This document shows positions 26,804 through 35,915 of a stretch of 64,000 bases of DNA, in pieces (the first letter of the stretch is position 1; every line of letters starts with the position of its first letter). The notes below the pieces were generated by a model. That model searched no databases and was not told the origin of the DNA. It saw only the letters and a program-made list of their open reading frames with translations. The stretch is from contig NZ_LT629796.1 in the NCBI RefSeq assembly GCF_900106065.1, positions 6,362,501-6,426,500 on the forward strand, given 5' to 3'. Both the position numbers and the translations under genes were made by a program. Origin of the DNA: Pseudomonas mandelii (lineage in GTDB: Bacteria > Pseudomonadota > Gammaproteobacteria > Pseudomonadales > Pseudomonadaceae).

Positions 26804-28485
26804 ATGCGATGACGCACCTGATCGCGGCACCGATTCTGCTGCCGCTGCTGACCGCCGCCCTCATGCTGATGCTCGGCGAGAAACACCGCCCGTTGAAAGC
26901 CAAGATCAACCTGTTCTCCAGCCTGCTGGGCCTGGGGATTTCCGTACTGTTGCTGCAGTGGACGCAAGCCACTGGCGTGCCCGATTCGATCGGCGTCTAC
27001 CTGCCGGGTAACTGGCAAGTGCCATTCGGAATCGTGCTGGTGGTCGATCGCCTGTCGGCGTTGATGCTGGTGCTGACCGGGATCATCGGCGTCAGTGCCT
27101 TGCTGTTCGCCATGGCCCGTTGGGACGGCGCCGGTTCGAGTTTCCACGCACTGTTCCAGATTCAGATGATGGGCCTTTACGGCGCGTTCCTGACGGCGGA
27201 TCTGTTCAACCTGTTCGTGTTTTTCGAAGTGCTGCTGGCGGCCTCCTACGGCCTGATGCTCCACGGTTCGGGCCGGGCGCGGGTGTCCTCGGGCTTGCAT
27301 TACATCTCGATCAACCTGCTGGCGTCGTCGCTGTTCCTGATTGGCGCGGCGCTGATTTATGGCGTCACCGGCACGCTGAACATGGCCGACCTGGCGCTGA
27401 AAATCCCGCTGGTGCCGGAAGCCGATCGCGGCCTGCTGCACGCCGGCGCGGGGATTCTCGCGGTGGCGTTCCTGGCCAAGGCAGGGATGTGGCCGCTGAA
27501 CTTCTGGCTGGTGCCGGCCTATTCCGCCGCCAGCGCACCGGTGGCGGCGATGTTCGCGATCATGACCAAGGTCGGCGTCTACACCTTGCTGCGCTTGTGG
27601 ACCTTGTTGTTCTCCGGCCAGGCCGGGGCGTCGGCGTACTTTGGTGGCGACTGGCTGATTTACGGCGGCATGGCGACCATCGTCTGCGCCGGCGTGGCTA
27701 TCCTCGCCGCGCAACGACTGGAACGCATGGCCAGCCTGAGCATTCTGGTGTCGGCGGGGATTCTGCTGTCGGCCATCGGCTTTGCCCAGCCGAACCTGAT
27801 CGGCGCGGCGCTGTTCTATCTGGTCAGCTCGACCCTGGCGTTGAGCGCGTTGTTCCTGTTGGCCGAGCTGATCGAGCGCTCCCGTTCGGCCAATGAAATG
27901 CCGCTGTTCGACGACGGCGACCTGCTTCCACGGCCGATGGAATCCCTGCAACCGCCCAAAGGCATCAACCTCGATGACGAACAGAAAGCCGTGGTCGGCC
28001 AGGTGATTCCCTGGACCATGGCCTTCCTTGGCTTGAGCTTTATTGCCTGCTCGCTGCTGATTATCGGCATGCCGCCGTTGTCCGGGTTTATCGGCAAACT
28101 CAGCCTGTTGAGTGCCCTGCTCAACCCATTGGGGTTGGGCAATAGCACCGATGTGCCGATATCGAACGCGGCGTGGGGCTTGCTGGCGTTGCTGATCCTG
28201 TCCGGGCTGGCGTCGTTGATTGCCTTCTCGCGGTTGGGCATCCAGCGTTTCTGGACACCCGAAGAACGGCCATCACCGTTGCTGCGACGCTTCGAGTGCG
28301 TGCCGATCATCGTCCTGCTGGGGCTGAGTGTTGCGCTGACCTTCAAGGCCGAACCGCTGATGCGCTACACCCAGGCGGCCGCTGATGCCTTGAACAATCC
28401 GCAGCAATACGTGATGGCGGTACTGGGCACGCGTGTGGTGCCGAGCCCGGAAGCCAGGGCGGCGATGCTGGAGGTGCAGCCATGA
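26800..28485 (+). CDS. mrpD: Mrp antiporter subunit D
   Basis: A 561-residue NuoN/M-like proton-channel subunit with about fourteen helices. Key features are FNLFVFFEVLLAASYGLML with the conserved channel Glu in helix 5, and a second helix with KAGMWPLNFWLVPAYSAAS (Lys). Residues 370-400 form a hydrophilic insertion with PLFDDGDLLPRP. It overlaps mrpC and mrpE by four bases each. Confidence 0.95.
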   Translation: MNAMTHLIAAPILLPLLTAALMLMLGEKHRPLKAKINLFSSLLGLGISVLLLQWTQATGVPDSIGVYLPGNWQVPFGIVLVVDRLSALMLVLTGIIGVSALLFAMARWDGAGSSFHALFQIQMMGLYGAFLTADLFNLFVFFEVLLAASYGLMLHGSGRARVSSGLHYISINLLASSLFLIGAALIYGVTGTLNMADLALKIPLVPEADRGLLHAGAGILAVAFLAKAGMWPLNFWLVPAYSAASAPVAAMFAIMTKVGVYTLLRLWTLLFSGQAGASAYFGGDWLIYGGMATIVCAGVAILAAQRLERMASLSILVSAGILLSAIGFAQPNLIGAALFYLVSSTLALSALFLLAELIERSRSANEMPLFDDGDLLPRPMESLQPPKGINLDDEQKAVVGQVIPWTMAFLGLSFIACSLLIIGMPPLSGFIGKLSLLSALLNPLGLGNSTDVPISNAAWGLLALLILSGLASLIAFSRLGIQRFWTPEERPSPLLRRFECVPIIVLLGLSVALTFKAEPLMRYTQAAADALNNPQQYVMAVLGTRVVPSPEARAAMLEVQP

Positions 28486-28970
28486 AGCGTCTGTTTCCGG
28501 CACCGTGGTTGTCCCTGGCATTGTGGCTGTTGTGGCTGGTGCTGAACCTGTCGATAAGCCCCGGCAACCTGTTGCTCGGCGCGGTGCTGGGGTTCAGCGC
28601 GCCGCTGATGATGCGCAAGCTGCGGCCGCTGCCGATCCGCATTCGTCGACCGGGGGTGATCCTGCGTTTGTTCTTCCTGGTCGGTCGTGACGTGCTGGTG
28701 TCCAACCTCGTCGTGGCCTGGGGCGTGCTCAATGCCGGTCGCCGTCCACCGCGCTCGCGCTTCATCAAGGTCCCGCTGGACTTGCGCGATGCCAACGGCC
28801 TCGCGGCACTGTCGATGATCTGCACGGTGGTCCCCGGGACGGTCTGGTCGGAACTGGCGCTGGACCGCAGCATTCTGTTGCTGCACGTGTTCGATCTGGA
28901 GGATGAAACGCTGTTTATCGAACACTTCAAGGCGACCTACGAGCGCCCCTTGATGGAGATCTTCGAATGA
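28482..28970 (+). CDS. mrpE: Mrp antiporter subunit E
   Basis: A 162-residue subunit with two to three N-terminal helices (LSLALWLLWLVLNLSISPGN) and a cytoplasmic domain ending in LLHVFDLEDETLFIEHFKATYERPLMEIFE-like sequence, as in MrpE. The motif ANGLAALSMICTVVPGT is the family hallmark (canonically ..LA..I.LTPGT). Length fits. It starts in the last codons of mrpD. Confidence 0.93.
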   Translation: MKRLFPAPWLSLALWLLWLVLNLSISPGNLLLGAVLGFSAPLMMRKLRPLPIRIRRPGVILRLFFLVGRDVLVSNLVVAWGVLNAGRRPPRSRFIKVPLDLRDANGLAALSMICTVVPGTVWSELALDRSILLLHVFDLEDETLFIEHFKATYERPLMEIFE

Positions 28971-29245
28971 GCGAATTGCTGTCGAACGCGATCCTGCTGA
29001 GCCTGTTCATCTTTTCGCTGGCGATGATCCTGACCCTGATTCGCCTGTTCAAAGGCCCGTCGGCCCAGGACCGCGTTCTGGCACTGGACTACCTGTACAT
29101 CATCGCGATGCTGATGATGCTGGCGCTTGGCATTCGGTATGCCAGTGACACTTACTTCGAGGCGGCGCTGCTGATCGCCCTGTTCGGCTTCGTCGGCTCG
29201 TTTGCCCTGGCCAAATTCCTGCTGCGTGGCGAGGTGATCGAATGA
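28967..29245 (+). CDS. mrpF: Mrp antiporter subunit F
   Basis: A 92-residue subunit with three helices. RLFKGPSAQDRVLALD is the family motif (R-x-x-x-G-P-s-x-x-D-R-V-x-A-x-D). It overlaps mrpE and mrpG by four bases each. Confidence 0.94.
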   Translation: MSELLSNAILLSLFIFSLAMILTLIRLFKGPSAQDRVLALDYLYIIAMLMMLALGIRYASDTYFEAALLIALFGFVGSFALAKFLLRGEVIE

Positions 29246-29604
29246 ACGCGGAACTGTCTCTGTGGGTTGAAATACCCGTGGCGATCCTGCTGGTGCTCGG
29301 CAGTCTGTTTGCGCTGATCGGCGCCATTGGCCTGGTGCGGATGAAGGATTACTTCCAGCGTATGCACCCGCCGGCACTCGCCTCGACCCTGGGGGCGTGG
29401 TGTGTGGCGCTGGCCTCGATCATATATTTTTCGGCGCTAAAGTCCGGGCCGGTGCTGCATGCCTGGCTGATTCCGATCCTGTTGTCGATTACGGTGCCGG
29501 TGACCACATTGCTGCTGGCGCGGGCGGCGCTGTTTCGCAAGCGCATGGCGGGGGATGATGTGCCGGCTGAGGTGAGTAGTCGGCGCACAGAAAGCGGGAG
29601 TTAG
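29242..29604 (+). CDS. mrpG: Mrp antiporter subunit G
   Basis: A 120-residue last subunit with three helices. LFALIGAIGLVRMKDYFQRMH followed by a PA..STLG segment is the MrpG signature (G-x-x-R-x-x-D-x-x-x-R-x-H). It closes the operon; a BIME follows 31 bases after the stop. Confidence 0.94.
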   Translation: MNAELSLWVEIPVAILLVLGSLFALIGAIGLVRMKDYFQRMHPPALASTLGAWCVALASIIYFSALKSGPVLHAWLIPILLSITVPVTTLLLARAALFRKRMAGDDVPAEVSSRRTESGS

Positions 29605-29635
29605 TTCGGAAGATTTGTGTTGGATGTCAGGGCCT

Positions 29636-29727
29636 CTTCGCGGGCAAGCCTCGCTCCTACAGGATCGTGGGAAATCACCAACGTGTGATCGACACAAAAC
29701 CTGTAGGAGCGAGGCTTGCCCGCGAAG
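29636..29727. repeat. REP pair (BIME), family A
   Basis: Inverted copies of the family A core between mrpG and the convergent DUF3995-like gene. Confidence 0.9.
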
Positions 29728-29731
29728 CTTT

Positions 29732-30169
29732 TCAGATCCAGGCAACAGCCAACAACCCGGCCCCCAACACCACACACAGCGGCGAATAAGCCCAGGTGTC
29801 GAGTCGGGCAAACTTCGAATCCTTGACCTGCTTGAAAAACCCGATCAGATTCGAATCGCCGATCGCCCTGGCAAACATCAGCATCGCAATGGCGCTGATT
29901 ACCCATTGCAGCGACCAGTGATGCACCGTCGGCAAATACAGGCCGACCCGCAGGCATACCAGCATCGCGATCAACAGCAATCCCACCGCGACCAGCAACG
30001 TGGCAAACCCCGACGGCTTGAAGGCCGGCCTGGATTCCCCTCCCCCCTCTGGCGATATTCGCGGGACCGCCGCCTCGCTACCTAACTTGCCGCCTGCCGC
30101 CCAGTACAGGTGGATCAGGCTGATCAACAGGAAGATGGCAGCCATCCATTGCGCGATCAATAGGCTCAT
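29732..30169 (-). CDS. DUF3995-like small membrane protein
   Basis: A 145-residue protein with four predicted helices: MSLLIAQWMAAIFLLISLIH at the N terminus with a conserved HLYWAAGG after it, then a polar loop and three more segments ending LCVVLGAGLLAVAWI. The HxxWA motif and four-helix layout suggest DUF3995. Function unknown. The ATG at 30169 places the first helix at the N terminus; the longer frame to 30301 is not family-like. Confidence 0.7.
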   Translation of the reverse strand: MSLLIAQWMAAIFLLISLIHLYWAAGGKLGSEAAVPRISPEGGGESRPAFKPSGFATLLVAVGLLLIAMLVCLRVGLYLPTVHHWSLQWVISAIAMLMFARAIGDSNLIGFFKQVKDSKFARLDTWAYSPLCVVLGAGLLAVAWI

Positions 30170-30264
30170 GTTCAGACATCCAGCGTGAAATGTCGCAGCA
30201 GGATGAACTTCATTGAACGATTTTGTAAGGGTATTCGTCATCGACGATGATAAAGTGCCGCTCC

Positions 30265-30651
30265 ATGAAACTCGCCCGAACTGATCGCACATTGATGGCA
30301 TGGATGCTTTATTGCTGCGTCCTGTTCAATGTGTTCGCCTGCAGTATCGGTCACGGGCAAATGGTCGGGATGCAGCTCAACGGCATCGGCGGCCCGTTCT
30401 GTTCGGTTGATCCGGCGACCCAGGCGCCAGTTTCCTCGAACTCCTCGGACGACAACCTGCCGACCCTGTCCAAAGCCTTTGGTTGCCCGCTGTGTTCCAC
30501 CGGCGGCATGGGCCCGGCGCTCAACTCCAGCCTGACCCTGGCGATACTCCCGGAGCAGCACAGCCCGCCTCTGGCTGTCATCGCCAACACTGACCTCCCC
30601 GCCCGTTTCACCTGGCCCTCGGCCAATCCTCGCGCTCCGCCTGTCGCCTGA
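30265..30651 (+). CDS. DUF2946 family protein
   Basis: A 128-residue secreted or membrane-anchored protein: N-terminal hydrophobic segment AWMLYCCVLFNVFACSIGHGQM, followed by a CPLCSTGG motif and a proline-rich tail. DUF2946 proteins commonly sit just before TonB receptors for copper or siderophores (family knowledge), as here, 89 bases upstream of the receptor. The Cys/His pattern could bind metal. An ATG at 30247 would add six residues. Confidence 0.7.
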   Translation: MKLARTDRTLMAWMLYCCVLFNVFACSIGHGQMVGMQLNGIGGPFCSVDPATQAPVSSNSSDDNLPTLSKAFGCPLCSTGGMGPALNSSLTLAILPEQHSPPLAVIANTDLPARFTWPSANPRAPPVA

Positions 30652-30740
30652 ATTTCTTCGCCTTTCCCGATCAGCCCACTGCGCCAACGCGTGGCGTTCG
30701 CCCGTGCGCTGTTTCTTAGCCAGGAATTCAGGATTCATCG

Positions 30741-32888
30741 ATGAAACATGCTGCTTTGTTAGTAAGCCCTTTGCTGGCCAGCCTGTGCGGCTGCCTGTCT
30801 GTTAACGCATGGGCGCAATCCACCGTCGACCTCGCACCGATTACCATTGATGGCGAAGCGACGACCGAGCCAGGGCTGAGCCTCGATCAGTCCAGCGGCA
30901 TGGCCTCGCGTCTGGGCCTGAGCGTGCGGGAAACCCCGGCATCAGTCGCCATCGCCAACCGCCACGACATCGAGCGCCACGGCGCGCAAAACTTCCAGGA
31001 CGCCGCCAACACCTTGCCGGGTGTCAACGCCAGCGCACCGCCGGGTTTCGGCGGGTTCGTTTCCTACCGCGGTTTCACCAGCGGTCAGATCACACAGATG
31101 TTCAACGGCATCAACGTCTCTGGCGGCCTCGCCCGGCCAGTGGATGCATGGATATACGATCGGGTCGAACTGGTGGGTGGCCCCTCGTCGCTGATCAATG
31201 GCGCCGGCTCCGTGGGTGGCTCATTGAACTACGTGACCAAACTTGCGACCCGCGAAGAGCAAGCGGTCGAAGGTCGTGTCAGTTACGGGACTTATGACAC
31301 GACCGAGACCGCGTTCGGACTTAACCACGCACTCAGCGAGGCCGGGGATGATGTGCAGCACTACGCGCGCCTCGACGTCAGCCACAACACCGGCAATGGC
31401 TACATCGACCGCCAGGAGCGCGATGCCTGGAGTGTCGCGTTTTCGCTGCTCAGCGACCTGACGCCCAACCTGTCCCACACCCTCGCGCTGGAATATCAGG
31501 ACGAACACGAAGACAGTCCTTACTGGGGCACACCTGTGCTCAATCCCAAGGCGGGCGAGCTGAAAATCGACAAACACAATCGTTTCAACAATTACAACGT
31601 TGAAGACGGGCGTTACGAGCAGCGCACGATCTGGGCTCGCTCGATCATCGACTACCGGATCACCGACAGCACCACCCTGCGCAACACGCTTTACCACCTC
31701 GACAGCCAGCGCGATTACCGCAACCTGGAAACCTATCAGTACAACGCCGACAACAGCGCGGTGAATCGCTCCACGGCGTATCAGGTCCGGCATCAGGGCG
31801 AACAGAACGGCAACCAGTTCGAACTGCGCCACGACAACACGCTATTGGGCCTGGAGACCACCTGGTCTGGCGGTTTCGAGTACAAGGTCAACCAGACCAC
31901 CAACTCGCCGTTGAACGTCAAAGGCGCAAGCACCGTTGACCCGAATAACTTCCAGCCGGGACACTTCTACGACATTCCCGGCACCCGACCGGGATTTGTC
32001 AGCGACAAGACCAACGAGGTCACCACCAAAGCCCTGTTCGCCGAAAACCGCCTGGCGCTGACCGACAAACTGGCGCTGCTGACCGGCCTGCGTTACGACG
32101 ATATCGACCTGGACGTGACCAATCACCGGCAAGTGACCGCCAGCAATCCCCGCCATTTGAAACGTAGTTGGGAGCCGGTGACGGGAAGGCTCGGCCTGAC
32201 CTACCAGTTCATTCCCTCCGCCAACGTCTACGTGCAATACAGCACCGCTGCCGAACAACCCAACGGCACGCAGGATTTCGACGTGTCCACCGGCAAGCAA
32301 TGGGAAGTCGGCAGCAAGTTCGATTATCTGGACGGGCGCGGTTCGGCAACGGTGGCGGCGTACACGATTGAGCGCAAGGATTTCGCAGTGACCGATCCGC
32401 TGGACCCGACCCTCAGCATTCCAGTGGGCCAGCAGACGTCGAAGGGGATTGAATTGGCCAGTTCGTTGCAAATCACCGACAAGCTGTTTGCCGAGGGCAA
32501 CTTCGCGTGGGTTGACGCACAGTACGACGCGTTCACTGAGAAAAATGCGGCGGGCGTGGTGGTATCACGCAAGGGCAACACGCCGACCAATGTGCCGGAC
32601 CGGGTCGGCAATGTGTGGCTGACCTATGACTTCGCACCGCAGTGGCAAGGGGGTGTCGATGCGCGCTATGTGGCCTCAGTGTTTGCCGACAGCGCCAACA
32701 CCATGACGGTGCCGTCGTACACGCTCTACGGCACGTTTCTCCGTTACGAGGTCGACCGCCACACCACCGTCACCGGCCGAGTGCGAAATCTGACCAATGA
32801 GGTGTATGCCGAGTTTGCGCATGTGTCGCCGGCGTATTACCTCGGAACACCGCGAACGTTTGAGCTTGCGGTGCAAACGCGTTTTTAA
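30741..32888 (+). CDS. TonB-dependent siderophore/metal receptor
   Basis: A 715-residue outer-membrane receptor. A signal peptide ends at VNAWA-QS (about residue 28). The plug domain contains RETPASVAIANRHDIERHGAQ and VELVGGPSSLINGAGSVGGSLNYVTK, and the beta barrel ends in Phe (AVQTRF). The plug resembles the TIGR01783 siderophore group (FhuE-like). No FpvA-type N-terminal signalling domain is present. Paired with a DUF2946 gene, so copper or another metal chelate is possible; the ligand cannot be read here. Confidence 0.88.
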   Translation: MKHAALLVSPLLASLCGCLSVNAWAQSTVDLAPITIDGEATTEPGLSLDQSSGMASRLGLSVRETPASVAIANRHDIERHGAQNFQDAANTLPGVNASAPPGFGGFVSYRGFTSGQITQMFNGINVSGGLARPVDAWIYDRVELVGGPSSLINGAGSVGGSLNYVTKLATREEQAVEGRVSYGTYDTTETAFGLNHALSEAGDDVQHYARLDVSHNTGNGYIDRQERDAWSVAFSLLSDLTPNLSHTLALEYQDEHEDSPYWGTPVLNPKAGELKIDKHNRFNNYNVEDGRYEQRTIWARSIIDYRITDSTTLRNTLYHLDSQRDYRNLETYQYNADNSAVNRSTAYQVRHQGEQNGNQFELRHDNTLLGLETTWSGGFEYKVNQTTNSPLNVKGASTVDPNNFQPGHFYDIPGTRPGFVSDKTNEVTTKALFAENRLALTDKLALLTGLRYDDIDLDVTNHRQVTASNPRHLKRSWEPVTGRLGLTYQFIPSANVYVQYSTAAEQPNGTQDFDVSTGKQWEVGSKFDYLDGRGSATVAAYTIERKDFAVTDPLDPTLSIPVGQQTSKGIELASSLQITDKLFAEGNFAWVDAQYDAFTEKNAAGVVVSRKGNTPTNVPDRVGNVWLTYDFAPQWQGGVDARYVASVFADSANTMTVPSYTLYGTFLRYEVDRHTTVTGRVRNLTNEVYAEFAHVSPAYYLGTPRTFELAVQTRF

Positions 32889-32901
32889 CCCTGCACATCT
32901 C

Positions 32902-32933
32902 TTGTGGCGAGGGAGCTTGCTCCCTCGCCACAA
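32902..32933. repeat. REP palindrome, family B, single copy
   Basis: A perfect 32-base dyad built on GGCGAGGGAGCTTGCTCCC, between the convergent receptor and OpuAC-type genes. It probably acts as a bidirectional terminator. The family recurs at 36183 and 39934. Confidence 0.85.
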
Positions 32934-32936
32934 TAG

Positions 32937-33953
32937 TCACTGGAGACTGGCGGAGACTTTATCCGCCACATCCTTCGGCACCCACGTCTGCCATACTTCT
33001 GGGTGCGCCTTCATGAACGCCTCCGCCGCTTGCCGTGGCGGGGTATGTTTTTCGCTCATTTGGGCCAGTGCCTTGTTCAAGGGGTCGATCGGAAAATCGA
33101 CCTTGCTGAAGAAATCGGCAATCTGCGGATACTGCTTTTGAAAAGGTGTGGACACGCCAATCGACAGCTTCGAGGCCAGCGAGCGAGTCGGTTTCGGATT
33201 AGGGTTATCAGCGTCCGTCAGGGTTTTCCAGGCTTCGGCATCAAAGGGCGGTTCCTCCAGCTGAATCAGCTTGAAGCGCCCAAGCAACGGCGTCGGTGAC
33301 CAGTAATAAAACAGCACAGGCTTGCCACGACGGATCGACGAACTGATCTCTGCATCCAGCGCTGCACCGGAACCGCTGCGGAAATTCACATAGCTGTCGT
33401 TCAGGCCATAAGCCGTGAGTTTCTGTTTGTTCACCACTTCCGATGTCCAGCCAATCGGACTGTTGAGGAAGCGTCCCTTGCCCGGGCTTTCCGGATCGCT
33501 GAACACATCCTTGTACTTGGGCAGGTCGCTGACACTGCGCAGATCTGGCGCCAATGGCTTGATGCCCTTGGCCGGGTCGCCCTTGATCACGTATTCCGGC
33601 ACCCACCAGCCTTCAGTGGCACCCTTGACCGTGTCGCCCAGGCTCACGACCTTGCCCTCGGCTTCAGCCTTGACCCAGACCGGGCTGCGACCGGCCCACT
33701 CCTCGCCAATGACCTGAATGTCATTGTTGGCCAAGGCGGTTTCCAGGGTGATGGTGGTCCCGGGCAAGGTGTCGGTCGGCAGGCCGTAGCCCTTCTCGAC
33801 GATGATCCGCAGGATGTCGGTGATCAGGCTGCCACTTTCCCAGTTCAGGTCGGCAAAATGGATCGGCGCCTGGGCAGCGGATACCGGAATGGGTGAACTC
33901 AATACACCCAATGCGGCCAGTGCACCAACCAACAACCGTCGAAATCCTTTCAT
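32937..33953 (-). CDS. Glycine betaine/proline-type ABC transporter substrate-binding protein
   Basis: A 338-residue periplasmic protein of the OpuAC/ProX family. A signal peptide (LLVGALAALGVLSSPIPVSAAQ) precedes IHFADLNWESGSLITDILRII-like sequence, the fold's start. Conserved aromatic residues such as GWWVPEYVIKG and YYWSPTPLL may form the quaternary-amine cage. It binds an osmolyte such as betaine or choline (inference). GAGGTG precedes the ATG at 33953. No permease or ATPase is adjacent, so it is an orphan binding protein. Confidence 0.85.
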   Translation of the reverse strand: MKGFRRLLVGALAALGVLSSPIPVSAAQAPIHFADLNWESGSLITDILRIIVEKGYGLPTDTLPGTTITLETALANNDIQVIGEEWAGRSPVWVKAEAEGKVVSLGDTVKGATEGWWVPEYVIKGDPAKGIKPLAPDLRSVSDLPKYKDVFSDPESPGKGRFLNSPIGWTSEVVNKQKLTAYGLNDSYVNFRSGSGAALDAEISSSIRRGKPVLFYYWSPTPLLGRFKLIQLEEPPFDAEAWKTLTDADNPNPKPTRSLASKLSIGVSTPFQKQYPQIADFFSKVDFPIDPLNKALAQMSEKHTPPRQAAEAFMKAHPEVWQTWVPKDVADKVSASLQ

Positions 33954-34071
33954 GCTTTTGCACCTCGTGCTGTTCACAGCAAATAGCAGGATGGCCTGAC
34001 AGAAGACCGCAAGCCTCTGAATACTCAGTCAACTGACTGTAGTAGAGGTTCCTGCTTTCGAGAGGGGCGAT

Positions 34072-34275
34072 TCAATTTTCGGAAGTTTCCTGCAAGCGTG
34101 CCAGCTCTCTTCTGACCATGCTGGCGTAAGCCGCCGGGCGCAGCGTGTAAATCTGTGACGCCACCCACGTCAGCCAGCCTCCCTGCAGAACAGCCTTGTG
34201 CTCGAACAGCCGTCGGGCTTCGAGGTGCGCACTGGCCTGGTTCTGTTCGTGGAAGTCGGCGCGGGTCAGGGTCAT
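34072..34275 (-). CDS. Small unknown protein coupled to the upstream gene
   Basis: A 67-residue protein, rich in Arg/Glu/Ala, with a central GGWLTWVASQIYTLRPAAYASMV segment. Its ATG shares one base with the TAA of the upstream gene (TAATG), a strong sign of translational coupling. I recognise no domain. The length and predicted helical content suggest a small partner of the 149-residue protein. Confidence 0.65.
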   Translation of the reverse strand: MTLTRADFHEQNQASAHLEARRLFEHKAVLQGGWLTWVASQIYTLRPAAYASMVRRELARLQETSEN

Positions 34276-34724
34276 TACTCGCTGGCCTTGAACGTGATCA
34301 GTTCGCCTTTGCGCCACTTGGCGGCTTTGGCGGTCACGGCTTTCAGGGTTTTGGTCAGGCCTTCCTGCAACTGCTGGTGCGCGGCGAAGACCATCACCAC
34401 GCTATGACCTTCCTTGAACACAATCGCATGACCCTCTGCGGTGGTGACAAAGGCGTAATCGCCCAGCCCGTAAACCGTCAGTTTGATTTCACGGAACTTG
34501 ATGTCGAGCTTGCCGCCTTCACGACTGGGCAGAACCGAAGCGCTGAAATGATCGCCGACCTTGAGCTTCAGCCCTGGCTTGTCGTCGACCACCAGCGCCT
34601 CTTCGGTGTCGATCTCGGCAATGTAAATGCCTTCAGCGTTCTGTTCGGTGATGTAAACGAAACGTGACTGAAACTGTTTAACCAGCTTTGCGCGCAAATC
34701 ACCCAGCACGAACAAAGCATGCAT
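34275..34724 (-). CDS. Conserved-looking protein of unknown function
   Basis: A 149-residue soluble protein with alternating strands: FVYITEQNAEGIYIAEIDTE, KLKVGDHFSASVL and KLTVYGLGDYAFVTTAEGHA, then a basic C-terminal helix TKTLKAVTAKAAKWRKGE. No signal peptide or membrane segment. I recognise no family. I prefer the ATG at 34724 over the TTG at 34745. It is the first gene of a two-gene unit with the overlapping 67-residue protein. Confidence 0.65.
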   Translation of the reverse strand: MHALFVLGDLRAKLVKQFQSRFVYITEQNAEGIYIAEIDTEEALVVDDKPGLKLKVGDHFSASVLPSREGGKLDIKFREIKLTVYGLGDYAFVTTAEGHAIVFKEGHSVVMVFAAHQQLQEGLTKTLKAVTAKAAKWRKGELITFKASE

Positions 34725-35155
34725 ATCGAGATTACTTACTGCCAAGGAAACATCCCCACATCTGAAAATGATGCCGCACGCAGAAAAAGCGCACAGCAGA
34801 AAAAAGCGGCCATGCCGAAGTGTTGCCGTAAGACCCGGGTTGAAATCCTGAGCCGAGCAGAGCGCTCATGCCTCGCGAGGTCAGTGAGATTACTGGAATA
34901 TCACTCGCGCCGTCCTCTGTGAAAGTCGTCAGATGTTGAAGGAAAAAGCCCTTCTCACAGCCAGAGGAAACCGGATTACCAACTTTAGGGAAAAAACTCT
35001 TTAAAAAAAGCACTTTTCCGACATATCGCAAATAAAAAATTGCTTTAGATGAACACTGTTCGCTAACCAGTGCGGGTGATTCTAGAGCAGCGATGCTCAC
35101 CGAGACTACCCAAAACGATGTACACACGTCGGTAAAACAATGAAAAGGACTTCAC
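34725..35155. other. Intergenic region with no recognised gene
   Basis: About 430 bases between divergent units. It is A+T-richer than its neighbours around 34990-35045. Open frames on both strands conflict and lack ribosome sites. It presumably holds the promoters of both neighbours; I see no clear hairpin or known RNA. Confidence 0.4.
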
Positions 35156-35404
35156 ATGTGCACCATGACTCACTTCGCTTCCCCCCAGACAACGCGCGCA
35201 AACAATTACGCCCCGTTGCACCCGGCGGTGTTCCAGCCGCATGAATTGCAGCCTGAAAGCCTGCTGCTGCCACGCTTTCAGGTGGTGCTGGCCGGTAATG
35301 CCTTCTTCCATATCAAGGAAATTTCTACGGGTCGTGTAAGAGGTTTCCGTGGCTGCCATAACGAAGCCTGCGCACTTGCCCGCTCACTTGAGTCTCGCAT
35401 CTGA
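35156..35404 (+). CDS. Small protein of unknown function
   Basis: An 82-residue frame beginning ATG-TGC-ACC-ATG with AAAAGGA upstream at good spacing. The second half, LPRFQVVLAGNAFFHIKEISTGRVRGFRGCHNEACALARSLE, looks like a compact alpha/beta fold, with strands ending in the conserved-looking RGFRGCHNEA. No signal peptide. I do not recognise the family. A frame on the opposite strand overlaps but has no ribosome site. Confidence 0.6.
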   Translation: MCTMTHFASPQTTRANNYAPLHPAVFQPHELQPESLLLPRFQVVLAGNAFFHIKEISTGRVRGFRGCHNEACALARSLESRI

Positions 35405-35563
35405 CGCGTTCGCCTGCCTTCATGCCTATAGACGTTTCGTCATGCCGGCGACTTAACTCAGCCGCCGGCAGGCAACTACTGCCATACTGCCCGACCAATG
35501 AAATTCGTCCCCAGGACGGACGGCATTCAACACAACAATATATTTCCAAGGGAAGGCAGCTAC

Positions 35564-35794
35564 GTGACGGAATTTGATATCGGTGAATTTTTTATCCGGG
35601 GCGAAGCCAGAGAGGTCGAAGGCGAATTCCAGGCAGTCATTGTCATGCGTGCCAAACCACCGTTGACCACGGTGACGTATCACCAAGTCGAGAAGGATCG
35701 CTGGTTCAAGACCTCGGACGTCGCTGCCATAGCCGCCAAAGAAGCTGCCCAGGCTCTGAAAACGGCTGTCGATGAAGGTGCATTGAAAGCCTGA
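35564..35794 (+). CDS. Small protein of unknown function
   Basis: A 76-residue protein if started at the GTG at 35564, which has a strong GGGAAGG ribosome site 11 bases upstream; the frame is open from an ATG at 35498 but that part lacks a site. Sequence: FDIGEFFIRGEAREVEGEF, VIVMRAKPPLTTVTYHQVE, then an Ala-rich helix AAIAAKEAAQALKTAVDEG. Likely cytoplasmic. No recognised domain. Confidence 0.6.
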   Translation: MTEFDIGEFFIRGEAREVEGEFQAVIVMRAKPPLTTVTYHQVEKDRWFKTSDVAAIAAKEAAQALKTAVDEGALKA

Positions 35795-35915
35795 TCGTCG
35801 GATTTGCCGTCTATGCTCTCTCCTGCTTCCCCACATCGCAATCGAACTCCTGAAGCGCGGCCCGCTCAGATGCCATGAAGCCGCACCTCAGATCGCGACC
35901 CGCAAGGAGATGAAG

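Noticed and set aside
35063..35359. 98-codon minus-strand frame opposite the 82-residue gene
   Set aside because: The plus-strand gene has a clear AAAAGGA site at proper distance; the minus frame has none.
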